From Paenibacillus donghaensis (GTDB taxonomy: Bacteria > Bacillota > Bacilli > Paenibacillales > Paenibacillaceae), in assembly GCF_002192415.1 (NCBI RefSeq), contig NZ_CP021780.1:62001-126000 (forward strand): a stretch of DNA of 64,000 nt. Direction: 5' to 3'. The position numbers and the translations under genes were made by a program. Numbering within the stretch: position 1 is the stretch's first letter; each line of letters starts with the position of its first letter. Under the pieces are notes generated by a model. That model was given only the letters and a program-made list of their open reading frames with translations. It was not told where the DNA came from and searched no databases. Shown here one piece after another: positions 36,110-44,737 of the stretch.

Positions 36110-37300
36110 GTGCAAGCAAGCTATCGACCGACAGTAGCCGAGATTAATCTGGATGATTTGCGTGCCAATTATGAAGCCTTCCGCTGTCATTTGCCGGCGG
36201 AAACCAAATTTATGGGATGCGTCAAAGGAAATGCGTACGGCCATGGAGCAGTAGAGGTTTCACGGGAGCTGGAACGGCTGGGTGCGGATTATGTGAGCGT
36301 AGCCTTTTTGGACGAAGCATTGGAGCTGCGTCAGGCGGGAATACTAATTCCTATCCTGGTGCTTGGCTATACTTCTCCGGAAGGCATAGCCGTTGCCTGG
36401 CAGAACCATGTAACCGTGACATTGTTTACAACGGAGGTGCTGGAAGCTGTGAAGCAGCTGCCGGATGATCCGGAGAACCGGCTTAAGGTTCACATCAAGA
36501 TTGACAGCGGGATGGGACGCCTCGGGCTAATGCCAGTGGACGCACCTGCTTTCATCGCTGAAGTGAATGCCGTGGCGCAGGCGGAGCTGGAGGGCATGTT
36601 TACTCATTTTGCCAAGGCAGACGAACAGGACAAGAGCTATACACTGGAACAATACCGACGGTTCACGAGCGTGGCGGATACGCTTCGGGAGCAGAACATT
36701 CTGATTCCGATCATACATACGGGCAATAGCGCTACGGCCATTGATACACCTCTTCTCTCCAGCAACATGGTGCGTGTAGGCATCAGCTTGTACGGGTTCT
36801 ATCCCTCGACAGAGGTGAACCGCAAGCAGGTAGCTTTACACCCGGTGATGACGCTGAAGACGCAGGCCGTCTATGTCAAAAGCCTGCCGCCTGATTGGGG
36901 CATCAGCTATGGCACCCGGTATTTCACAGCCAGCGATGAGATCATTGCAACGCTGCCTGTGGGGTACGCAGATGGATATTCCCGCATGCTGACCGGCAAA
37001 GCGGAGGTGCTAATACGCGGACGCCGCGTTCCTGTCGTCGGTACAATCTGCATGGATCAGTGTATGGTATCGCTCAAATCTTTCGCTCAAGAAGCGGAAC
37101 AAATCCAAGCAGGCGAAGAGGTTGTACTCATCGGCCGCCAGGCGGGCGTCTCCATTACGGCAGACGAGCTGGCGCTCCATCTTGGAACGATTCACTACGA
37201 GGTAATCTGCATGCTGGCTCACCGCGTACCGCGCGTGTATATCCGCGAAGGTGCACTTCCGAATCTGGTGAATCCCCTGCTGCAACCGGAATGTTCCTGA
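36110..37300 (+). CDS. alr: Alanine racemase
   Basis: 396 residues, PLP enzyme making D-Ala for peptidoglycan. Lys of the cofactor in CVKGNAYGHGAVEV (usual motif VKANAYGHG), catalytic Tyr in GISYGTRYFTA, substrate-site GRRVPVVGTICMDQCMV. Start GTG 36110 with GAAGGTG 8 bases ahead. Position between the YdcC-like gene and endoAI/endoA is conserved in Bacillales. Confidence 0.93.
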   Translation: MQASYRPTVAEINLDDLRANYEAFRCHLPAETKFMGCVKGNAYGHGAVEVSRELERLGADYVSVAFLDEALELRQAGILIPILVLGYTSPEGIAVAWQNHVTVTLFTTEVLEAVKQLPDDPENRLKVHIKIDSGMGRLGLMPVDAPAFIAEVNAVAQAELEGMFTHFAKADEQDKSYTLEQYRRFTSVADTLREQNILIPIIHTGNSATAIDTPLLSSNMVRVGISLYGFYPSTEVNRKQVALHPVMTLKTQAVYVKSLPPDWGISYGTRYFTASDEIIATLPVGYADGYSRMLTGKAEVLIRGRRVPVVGTICMDQCMVSLKSFAQEAEQIQAGEEVVLIGRQAGVSITADELALHLGTIHYEVICMLAHRVPRVYIREGALPNLVNPLLQPECS

Positions 37301-37503
37301 CAGTGATTGATTCAGGGAATGACTTACAGGGTTTCAGTCGTATACGCTGATGTGATGTATAGTCTATACGAACCGCCGTTTCTAGTTTATAATGGGATGC
37401 AGCATACTTGATATACTGGCGGCATATATTCCTTGTATAAAATTCCTTGTATAATGTAACACTGGAACACAAGGGCAGAAGGTTTGTGGGGGTGGAAGAG
37501 AAG

Positions 37504-37785
37504 GTGGCCAATTTGCAGAACACCAAAAGAATCATGATCAGCTTGCCCGATCATCTCTTGCAGGAAGTGGATGGAATCGTTCAACTGGAGAATTCCAACC
37601 GGAGTGAATTGATCAGGCAGGCCATGAAGCTGTACTTGAGTGAACGGAGGAAACGTTCTATCCGGGAGTCAATGCAGCGTGGCTACATGGAAATGGCTAA
37701 GATCAACTTAACCATGGCATGCGAGGCGTTCCTCGCCGAGGAAGATGCAGACAGCACTCTTGGCCGCTTAGTAAGCGGGGTGTAG
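37504..37785 (+). CDS. ndoAI: Antitoxin EndoAI (MazE-type, ribbon-helix-helix)
   Basis: 93 residues from GTG 37504, the same length as the B. subtilis protein; GTG 37492 is an alternative. Ribbon-helix-helix: KRIMISLPDHLLQEVDGIVQL ... RSELIRQAMKLYLSERRK. C-terminal toxin-binding part has RGYMEMAKINLTMACEA and ends RLVSGV, nearly as in EndoAI. Three bases ahead of the toxin gene. Confidence 0.9.
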   Translation: MANLQNTKRIMISLPDHLLQEVDGIVQLENSNRSELIRQAMKLYLSERRKRSIRESMQRGYMEMAKINLTMACEAFLAEEDADSTLGRLVSGV

Positions 37786-37788
37786 ACA

Positions 37789-38139
37789 TTGATCGTTAAA
37801 CGCGGCGACGTTTTTTTTGCCGACCTTTCACCGGTTGTAGGTTCAGAGCAAGGCGGGGTTAGGCCGGTACTGGTCATACAGAACGATATTGGCAATCGCT
37901 TCAGCCCGACAGTGATTGTGGCAGCCATTACTGCCCAGATTCAAAAGGCTAAACTGCCGACGCATGTGGAAATTGATGCGGCTGCCCACGGTTTCGACAG
38001 AGATTCTGTTATCCTGCTGGAGCAGGTTCGGACGATTGACAAGCAACGCTTGACCGATAAGATCACCCATCTTGATGATGAAACCATGAAGAAGGTGGAT
38101 GATTCGCTGCAAATCAGCCTGGGTCTGATTGATTTCTGA
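37789..38139 (+). CDS. ndoA: mRNA interferase EndoA (MazF)
   Basis: 116 residues; TTG start with GGGGTG upstream. MazF fold: [41 protein letters not shown] and [17 protein letters not shown]. Cleaves RNA at UACAU in Bacillus. The catalytic Arg and Thr region is intact. Toxin of a chromosomal type II module. Confidence 0.93.
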   Translation: MIVKRGDVFFADLSPVVGSEQGGVRPVLVIQNDIGNRFSPTVIVAAITAQIQKAKLPTHVEIDAAAHGFDRDSVILLEQVRTIDKQRLTDKITHLDDETMKKVDDSLQISLGLIDF

Positions 38140-38211
38140 CAATCAGGCAGGGCTATAAATATTGAACATGGGATTAGGCGCTGCGGGTAAGTCACCGGGC
38201 GTCTTTTTTTA

Positions 38212-38310
38212 TAAGATAAGAATTTATATGCTTCGCGCAATAAATTATCCTTATCTTTCTCGCTGAAACGCCCCGTCCCATAAAAGGACGGCGTAGCCGT
38301 TTCCACTTGT
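38212..38310 (+). repeat. Dispersed two-hairpin repeat, copy 6
   Basis: AGATAAGAATTTATATGCTTCGCG ... TTATCCTTATCTTTCTCGC then GAAACGCCCCGTCC-cataaaa-GGACGGCGTAGCCGTTTC. Nearly identical to copy 7. Behind a T7 tract. Confidence 0.88.
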
Positions 38311-38373
38311 ATGTACATATATAATCAGCTATGAATGAGGACTTCACTTTGCTACGCAATTCTGTTATAGTTG

Positions 38374-38385
38374 GACCTATCGGTC
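38374..38385. promoter_or_regulatory. Candidate TetR operator GACCtatcGGTC
   Basis: Palindrome within the promoter region, 20 bases ahead of the TetR start. A related GGTCGGTC lies at about 39151, before the MFS gene. Matches the GACCGNNCGGTC type bound by many TetR proteins; inference. Confidence 0.5.
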
Positions 38386-38404
38386 GGTTTAGGAGGAGTT
38401 TGGC

Positions 38405-39013
38405 ATTAGAGGACGTTCAGACGGAGAAGAAACGAAGAAGCGGATTGCGCTGAAGTCCGCACAGCTATTTGTTCAGAAGGGCTACGGGGCTGTGACCGTG
38501 AATGAAGTGTGCGCCGCAGCCAAGGTCAGCAAGGGCAGCTTGTATCATCATTTTGATAGTAAGGACGAGTTGTTTCTATATATTGTTGAAGCAGATACGG
38601 TGCAGTGGCTGCAGGAATGGGAAGTGAAGCAGCAAGGCATTGCGGATATTGAGCAGCGTTTCTATGCGCTGGCGGAGCATTATGCTAATGATTTCCAGAA
38701 TCCGCTGATCCGGGCCTTGGAGGAATTCTCCAGAAGCAAGGAGCATGCCGATGAAATTACCGAGAGGCTGTCTCAATTATATGATATGTCCCTACAAGCT
38801 TTCCGCAGCCTGCTGAGTGAGGGAATTGCAGCCGGTTATCTGCTGGATGGCAGTCTGGAGGACTATGTAATTATTGTCTGTGGATTAATGGAAGGGGTCG
38901 GCAAGGTGTCAGAGCTGTCGCTGCTGACGAAGCAGCCGATGGATATTCAGCGGTATCACCGGGAAGCCATCAGATTATTGCTGCTTGGCTTACGCGCTGG
39001 CCCTGAGAAGTAA
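38405..39013 (+). CDS. TetR-family repressor, apparent ATT start
   Basis: 202 residues. HTH: KRIALKSAQLFVQKGYGAVTVNEVCAAAKVSKGSLYHHFDSKDELF. The usual N terminus (RGRSDGEETKKRI) is in frame only upstream of the first GTG (38492). The frame is bounded by TAG at 38390; between them no ATG, GTG or TTG exists. ATT at 38405 has AGGAGGAG 6 bases ahead and gives a normal TetR N terminus. Likely represses itself and the downstream MFS gene. Confidence 0.8.
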   Translation: MRGRSDGEETKKRIALKSAQLFVQKGYGAVTVNEVCAAAKVSKGSLYHHFDSKDELFLYIVEADTVQWLQEWEVKQQGIADIEQRFYALAEHYANDFQNPLIRALEEFSRSKEHADEITERLSQLYDMSLQAFRSLLSEGIAAGYLLDGSLEDYVIIVCGLMEGVGKVSELSLLTKQPMDIQRYHREAIRLLLLGLRAGPEK

Positions 39014-39033
39014 GGGCCCCTGCGGTATTTTTT

Positions 39034-39133
39034 AAAAGATAAGAATTTATATGCTTCGCGCAATGAATTATCCTTATCTTTCTCGCTGAAACGCCCCGTC
39101 CTATAAAAGGACGGCGTAGCCGTTTCCACTTGT
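39034..39133 (+). repeat. Dispersed two-hairpin repeat, copy 7
   Basis: Same sequence as copy 6 with a few changes. Follows the T6 tract directly behind the TetR gene. Confidence 0.88.
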
Positions 39134-39246
39134 GAATTATTAGACTGGATGGTCGGTCTTGACGTGGCGGAAGGCATAAGAATAGCAAATTTATATTATC
39201 CTATACTTGGAATACAGAGTACCTGGAAATCACGGAGGTTATACCG

Positions 39247-40443
39247 ATGACATTATTATTCAGAAACCGGGGCGCGATGCTGCTGCTCATGCTGAATATT
39301 TTCCTCGCTTTCACGGGGATTGGGCTGGTTGTGCCAATTATGCCCACTTATATGAACGAGCTTCACATTACGGGTAGTACGGTTGGATTACTGGTGGCGG
39401 CATTCTCGCTTACCCAACTGCTGCTGTCACCGATTGCAGGCAGATTATCAGACAGTCTGGGCCGTAAAAAGATTATTGTAGCGGGGCTGATCGTCTTCGC
39501 ATTCTCAGAGCTGCTGTTCGGACTGGCAACCACAACTCTGCCGCTCTTCCTCTCCCGGATGCTGGGCGGGGCCGGGGCGGCCTTGATTATGCCTGCGGTG
39601 ATGGCTTACGTGGCCGATACCACTTCACTGGAAGAACGGGCCAAGGGTATGGGACTGATCAACGCGGCGATTTCGACCGGGTTCATCATAGGACCGGGAC
39701 TGGGGGGTTATTTGGCTGAATTCGGCATTCGTGTGCCGTTTTTCTTCGCAGCAGGTGCGGCGGCGGCGGTTTCCCTGGTGACCTTGGCGATTCTGCCGGA
39801 ATCTCGTTCGGTGGCAGAACGCCAGGAAGCAAAATCTCAGCAGAAGAACGGTGAGAACCTATGGCTGCAGCTGTTGCGCTCCTACCGTGAGCCGTATTTC
39901 TTCGGACTGATTATTGTGTTTGTACTGGCATTTGGATTGGCTAATTACGAGACGGTGTTTGGCTTGTTCGTCGATCATAAATTTGGCTTCTCGCCTAAGG
40001 ACATCGCTTTTGTCATTACCTTCGGCTCTATTGCGGGAGCTGTCGTTCAAGTCTCCGCCTTCGGCTGGATTCTGAATCGTTTCGGCGAGAATAAAGTGAT
40101 CTCGGCCTGCCTGCTGCTCGCCTCTGCGTTCATTCTGCTGACATTGTTCGTGAACAGCTACTGGGCGATTATCGCTGTGACGTTTATTGTGTTTTTTGCA
40201 ATGGATATCCTGCGTCCGGCGGTAAGCACGCAGCTGTCCAAAATGGCCGGGGATGCGCAGGGATTCGTCGCAGGCATGAACTCGGCCTACACCAGCCTTG
40301 GCAATATCGCCGGACCCATTGCTGCCGGGTATCTGTTCGATCTGGACATCAACTTCCCTTATGCGGCTGCGGCGCTGGTTCTGGCGTTATGCTTCTTGCT
40401 CTCGCTTAGCTCTGGAAGAAGAGGGATGGGGCAGCGGGGATAA
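39247..40443 (+). CDS. MFS drug exporter (Bmr/NorA/TetA-like, 12 TMS)
   Basis: 398 residues. Motif A AGRLSDSLGRKKIIVAGL, motif C GFIIGPGLGGYLAEFG, N-terminal GIGLVVPIMPTYMNEL, as in DHA1 exporters. C-terminal GDAQGFVAGMNSAYTSLGNIAGPIAAG typical for the Bmr/NorA branch. GGAGGT 8 bases ahead of ATG. Follows its probable repressor in the same direction with repeat copy 7 in between. Confidence 0.85.
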   Translation: MTLLFRNRGAMLLLMLNIFLAFTGIGLVVPIMPTYMNELHITGSTVGLLVAAFSLTQLLLSPIAGRLSDSLGRKKIIVAGLIVFAFSELLFGLATTTLPLFLSRMLGGAGAALIMPAVMAYVADTTSLEERAKGMGLINAAISTGFIIGPGLGGYLAEFGIRVPFFFAAGAAAAVSLVTLAILPESRSVAERQEAKSQQKNGENLWLQLLRSYREPYFFGLIIVFVLAFGLANYETVFGLFVDHKFGFSPKDIAFVITFGSIAGAVVQVSAFGWILNRFGENKVISACLLLASAFILLTLFVNSYWAIIAVTFIVFFAMDILRPAVSTQLSKMAGDAQGFVAGMNSAYTSLGNIAGPIAAGYLFDLDINFPYAAAALVLALCFLLSLSSGRRGMGQRG

Positions 40444-40548
40444 GATTCAGGATGCTTTGGTCCAAGGCTGAATTGTGATACTATTTTAGAAGACAAGCCG
40501 GCATGGATTGAACCAAAGCATGTGAGTGGAAGGAAAGAGGGATGTCAC

Positions 40549-42777
40549 TTGAGTACAGACAACAGCAACACATCTGCAGCGGCTGATGAAGCCGCTGCGC
40601 GGCAGGAGCAGGAGCTGATTACCGCTGCCATTGCCAAGGAGCTGAATGTCGCTCTGAAGCAGGTGCGGACGACGGTGGGACTGCTGGACGAGGGCAATAC
40701 GATCCCGTTCATTGCCAGATACCGCAAGGAAATGACGGGTGAGCTGGACGAGAATCAGCTGCGTGATATTGAGGAGCGCCTTGCGTACCTGCGTAATCTC
40801 GGGGACCGCAAGAAGGATGTTATCCGCAATATCGAGGAGCAGGGCAAGCTGACTGATGAGCTGCACTCGCAGATTATGAAGGCTGTGAAGCTTCAGGAAG
40901 TGGAGGACCTCTACCGTCCGTTCCGCCAGAAGCGCAAGACGCGGGCCAGCGTCGCCAAGGAGAAGGGTCTGGAGCCGCTCGCGGACTGGATCATGGCGCA
41001 GCACCGCCAAGGCAGCCCGCAGGAGCAGGCGGCCAAGTATGTGGACGCGGAGAAGGGTGTCGAGAGCTTGGAGCAGGCGCTTCAGGGGGCGATGGATATT
41101 CTCGCCGAGAATATCGCCGATGATCCGGTGATCCGCTCCTGGGTACGCCAGTATACGGCCAGCCAGGGTGTGCTGGTCTCGGAAGCCAAGGATGCGACGC
41201 AGGAAAGTGTGTATGAGAATTATTACAGCTACCGCGAGCCTGTACATAAAATGCCGCCGCACCGGATCCTTGCGATTAACCGCGGCGAGCGGGAGAATGT
41301 GCTGAAGGTAGGAATTGAGATTACGCCTGACAAGATTCATTCCTTCATCCAGCGCAAGCTGGTGAAAGGCCCGTCGCCGGTGAAGGAACTGCTGGAAGCC
41401 GTCACTGAGGATGCCTACAAGCGGCTGATTGCGCCTTCGGTAGAGCGTGAGGTGCGCGGCGAGATGACGGAGAAGGGCGATCTGCAGGCGATCTCGATTT
41501 TCTCGGGCAATCTGCGCAGCCTGCTGCTGCAGCCGCCGGTCAAGGGGCGCTGTGTGCTGGGGGTTGACCCGGCTTACCGCACCGGCTGTAAGCTGGCGGT
41601 GGTGGACGACACCGGCAAGCTGCTGGAGGTGGCGGTCACCTACCCGACCCCGCCGAACAACAAGAAACGTGAGGCGGCGGCGAAGTTCAAGGAGCTGATT
41701 GCCAAATACGGCATTCAGCTGATTGTCATCGGCAACGGCACCGGCTCGCGGGAGACGGAGCAGTTCACCGCCGAGGTGATCGCTGAGATTGGCCAAGCGG
41801 AGCTGGCCTATCTGATCGTCAACGAGGCGGGAGCGAGTGTGTATTCCGCCTCCAAGCTGGCGCAGGAGGAGTTCCCGGATCTGGATGTGGCGGAGCGCAG
41901 CGCCGCATCGATTGCCCGCCGCGTGCAGGACCCGCTCGCGGAGCTGGTCAAGATCGATCCGAAGGCGATCGGGGTCGGGCAGTACCAGCATGATGTGTCG
42001 CAGAAACATCTGGAGGAGAGCCTTAAGGCCGTGGTGGAATCGGCCGTCAACCATGTGGGCGTCGATGTGAACACAGCATCGCCGTCCCTGCTCTCTTACG
42101 TGGCGGGGGTCAACGCGACCATCGCCAAGAATATTGTGAAATTCCGCGAGGAGAACGGCAAGTTCACCACGCGCAAGCAGCTGCAGAAGGTGCCGCGCCT
42201 GGGCGCGAAATCCTATGAGCAGTGCATCGGCTTCCTGCGCATCCCCGGCGGGGACAACACGCTGGACCGCACGCCGATCCACCCCGAGTCGTATCCGGTG
42301 GTGGACCGTCTGTTCCGCGAGCTGGGCCTGAAGGTGGACCACCTGGGCAGCAAGGAAGTGGCTTCACAGCTCGCGGCGCAGAGCGCCGAGGAGCTGGCCG
42401 CTACGCTTGAGGTCGGCGTGCCTACGCTGCGCGACATCCTGGAGAGCCTGCAGCGTCCGGGCCGCGACCCGCGCGAGGCGTTGCCGCTGCCGATCTTCCG
42501 CACCGACGTGCTGAAGATCGAGGACCTGGTGCCCGGCATGGAGATGCAGGGCACCGTCCGCAACGTCATCGATTTCGGTGCTTTCGTCGATATCGGCATC
42601 AAGAACGACGGGCTGGTGCATATCTCCCAGCTCAGTGGTAGCTTCGTTAAGCACCCGATGGACGTTGTTTCGGTCGGAGACAACGTAACGGTCTGGGTGC
42701 TGGGCGTGGACCTGAAGAAAGGCCGGGTCAGCCTGACCATGCGCCCGCCGCGTGTTGAAGCCGGAAGCGTGAAGTAA
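40549..42777 (+). CDS. tex: Tex-family RNA-binding protein (S1 domain)
   Basis: 742 residues from TTG 40549 (AGAGGG 7 bases ahead; GTG 40522 is less well placed). Domain order of Tex: N-terminal helical part with NTIPFIARYRKEMTGELDE, YqgF-like RNase H fold (CVLGVDPAYRTGCKLAVVDD), tandem HhH (LLSYVAGVNATIAKNIVKFR; PRLGAKSYEQCIGFLRI), and a C-terminal S1 domain (GMEMQGTVRNVIDFGAFVDI ... DGLVHISQLSGSFV). Cytosolic transcription/RNA-associated factor. A group II intron has entered its terminator. Confidence 0.93.
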   Translation: MSTDNSNTSAAADEAAARQEQELITAAIAKELNVALKQVRTTVGLLDEGNTIPFIARYRKEMTGELDENQLRDIEERLAYLRNLGDRKKDVIRNIEEQGKLTDELHSQIMKAVKLQEVEDLYRPFRQKRKTRASVAKEKGLEPLADWIMAQHRQGSPQEQAAKYVDAEKGVESLEQALQGAMDILAENIADDPVIRSWVRQYTASQGVLVSEAKDATQESVYENYYSYREPVHKMPPHRILAINRGERENVLKVGIEITPDKIHSFIQRKLVKGPSPVKELLEAVTEDAYKRLIAPSVEREVRGEMTEKGDLQAISIFSGNLRSLLLQPPVKGRCVLGVDPAYRTGCKLAVVDDTGKLLEVAVTYPTPPNNKKREAAAKFKELIAKYGIQLIVIGNGTGSRETEQFTAEVIAEIGQAELAYLIVNEAGASVYSASKLAQEEFPDLDVAERSAASIARRVQDPLAELVKIDPKAIGVGQYQHDVSQKHLEESLKAVVESAVNHVGVDVNTASPSLLSYVAGVNATIAKNIVKFREENGKFTTRKQLQKVPRLGAKSYEQCIGFLRIPGGDNTLDRTPIHPESYPVVDRLFRELGLKVDHLGSKEVASQLAAQSAEELAATLEVGVPTLRDILESLQRPGRDPREALPLPIFRTDVLKIEDLVPGMEMQGTVRNVIDFGAFVDIGIKNDGLVHISQLSGSFVKHPMDVVSVGDNVTVWVLGVDLKKGRVSLTMRPPRVEAGSVK

Positions 42778-42848
42778 ACCGCCAGGCTGGAGTAACAAGG
42801 CTTTGTAAGTATTGTCTATTGCAGGATATGCAATGGGTGTCAGACCAT

Positions 42849-42888
42849 AACAGGCTGTTCCAAGGGGATTCCCAGGAACAGCCTGTTT
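42849..42888 (+). terminator. Terminator of tex, target of the group IIC intron
   Basis: Perfect 13-bp stem AACAGGCTGTTCC / GGAACAGCCTGTT. The intron starts one base into the T-tract, the normal target site of class C introns. Confidence 0.88.
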
Positions 42889-43442
42889 GTGGCGCCCAGC
42901 ATGGGCGCTATCTTTAGGGTTGAAGTCCCGAATGGTGAAGGCAGTAGTAGCCATAGCCTAAGACAAGGGTGTCGATCGTGAGGTCGAATCTGAAGGAAGT
43001 TGGCGGCAAATCTCTGGCCCGAGGAACACGAACCACATATAAGGCTAACGCTCGTTGGATGAGGCTGCCAAACAAGTCAAAGTCCATACTGCCAAAGGCG
43101 GGCGGGAGTAAATGAGGCGGGTAGATGGAGAGGAAGATAGCGTTCTTACCTGGGGAGATCTGTACGCAAGCGAAGTGATCTTCGTAACCCTGTCCAAGAG
43201 GAGAGGCTGAACGTACAGAAGTCAGCAGACGCCATAGTACGCAACGGTGGCCACAGTTGCGGAAGGGCTGAACATGAAATAGGAATTGTACATCCATGCG
43301 TTCAAGATGAGTGATGAAAGCAGAAAATCCGAAAGGACCTGACTGAAGGAGGAAGCGGTGAATCCCGTGTGGGACTTCGGCAGAGCAGAATTCATCTCTG
43401 GCACAAGAGGAAGGTACAAATCACGCAAGGAGTTGTAGAGAA

Positions 43443-44704
43443 ATGTTGGAGCAGCTGTTGTCGCGGGAAAATCTCCTTGTAGCACTAAAACGTGTAGAAG
43501 CGAATAAAGGAAGCACGGCGTAGATGGAATGTCCGTAAAATCCTTACGAGAACACATCAAACAAAACTGGCAGTCCATTCGTCTTGCGATTGAAGAGGGA
43601 ACCTACCAACCTAGCCCTGTGCGTCGGGTCGAAATCCCGAAACCGAATGGCGGAGGTGTCAGAAGGTTAGGAATTCCTACCGTGACCGATCGAATGCTTC
43701 AGCAAGCCATCGCCCAGGTGTTAATTCCATTGTTCGATCCAAAGTTCTCTGAACATAGTTATGGATTTCGCCCCAAGCGGCGAGGACATGACGCCGTAAG
43801 GAAAGCTAGAGAATTCATGAAAGAAGGCTATCGATTCGTAGTCGACCTGGACTTGGAGAAATTCTTTGACCGTGTCAACCATGACCGTCTCATGATGAAG
43901 ATTTCGGATAAAGTGAAGGACAAGAAAGTCCTTTTACTTATTCGTAAATACCTACAATCGGGCGTGATGGAGAACGGGTTAGTTCAACCGACACTAGAAG
44001 GAGCACCGCAAGGCGGTCCGCTCAGTCCGTTATTATCTAACATCGTACTGGACGAATTGGACAAGGAACTAGAGAAGCGTGGACACCGCTTCGTCCGCTA
44101 TGCGGACGATTGCAATATCTATGTGAAAACGTCAAGAGCAGGCGAGCGAGTCAAGACATCCGTCACCCGATTCATCGAGACAAGGCTAAAACTCAAGGTG
44201 AACCAAGGAAAGAGTGCAGTAGACCGACCCTGGAAACGGAAATTTCTTGGGTTTAGTTTTAGTGTGGACAAAGAGCCGAAGGTGAGAATAGCGAAGCAGT
44301 CCTTACAGAAAGCGAAGGTCAGAATTCGAGAGATCACGTCTCGAAAGAAACCGATGAAGATGGAAGAGCGAATCAAGGAACTAAACCAATACCTAATGGG
44401 ATGGTGCGGGTACTTCTCGCTAGCGGATACACCAAGTGTTCTTCAAGACATGGATAAATGGGTACGAAGAAGGCTACGAATGTGCCTTTGGAAGCAATGG
44501 AAGAACCCGAGAACCAAAGTCAAAAGGCTACTATCCTTAGGCATGCCTAAGAATAAAGCCTATGAATGGGGAAATACCCGAAAAGGGTATTGGCGAATAG
44601 CAGGAAGTCCAATTTTGTCACGAGCATTGAATAACCAATACTGGGAATCCAATGGACTCAAGAGCTTATTGGACAGATACAACTCACTACGGAATATTTC
44701 ATGA
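43443..44704 (+). pseudogene. ltrA: Class C intron reverse transcriptase/maturase, frameshifted
   Basis: Begins MLEQLLSRENLLVALKRVEANKGSTA at 43443, then stop TAG. The rest continues in another frame from 43529: MSVKSLREHIKQNWQSI ... . Comparing with the expected ...GSTAGVDGMSVKSL, four bases seem deleted at about 43521. Beyond this the protein is complete: RT domain with FVRYADDCNIYV, and maturase domain X ending KGYWRIAGSPILSRALNNQYW. No HNH endonuclease, normal for class C. A start near 43529 would lack RT motif 0. Confidence 0.85.
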
Positions 44705-44737
44705 ACCGCCGTATACCGAACGGTACGTACGGTGGTG

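Noticed and set aside
37408..37455. Promoter for endoAI/endoA (TTGATA ... TATAAT)
   Set aside because: The -35 and -10 candidates do not have acceptable spacing in any combination.
40486..42342. Open frame of 618 codons on the minus strand
   Set aside because: Antisense to tex, with Arg/Leu/His-rich composition and no ribosome site; tex itself has clear domains.
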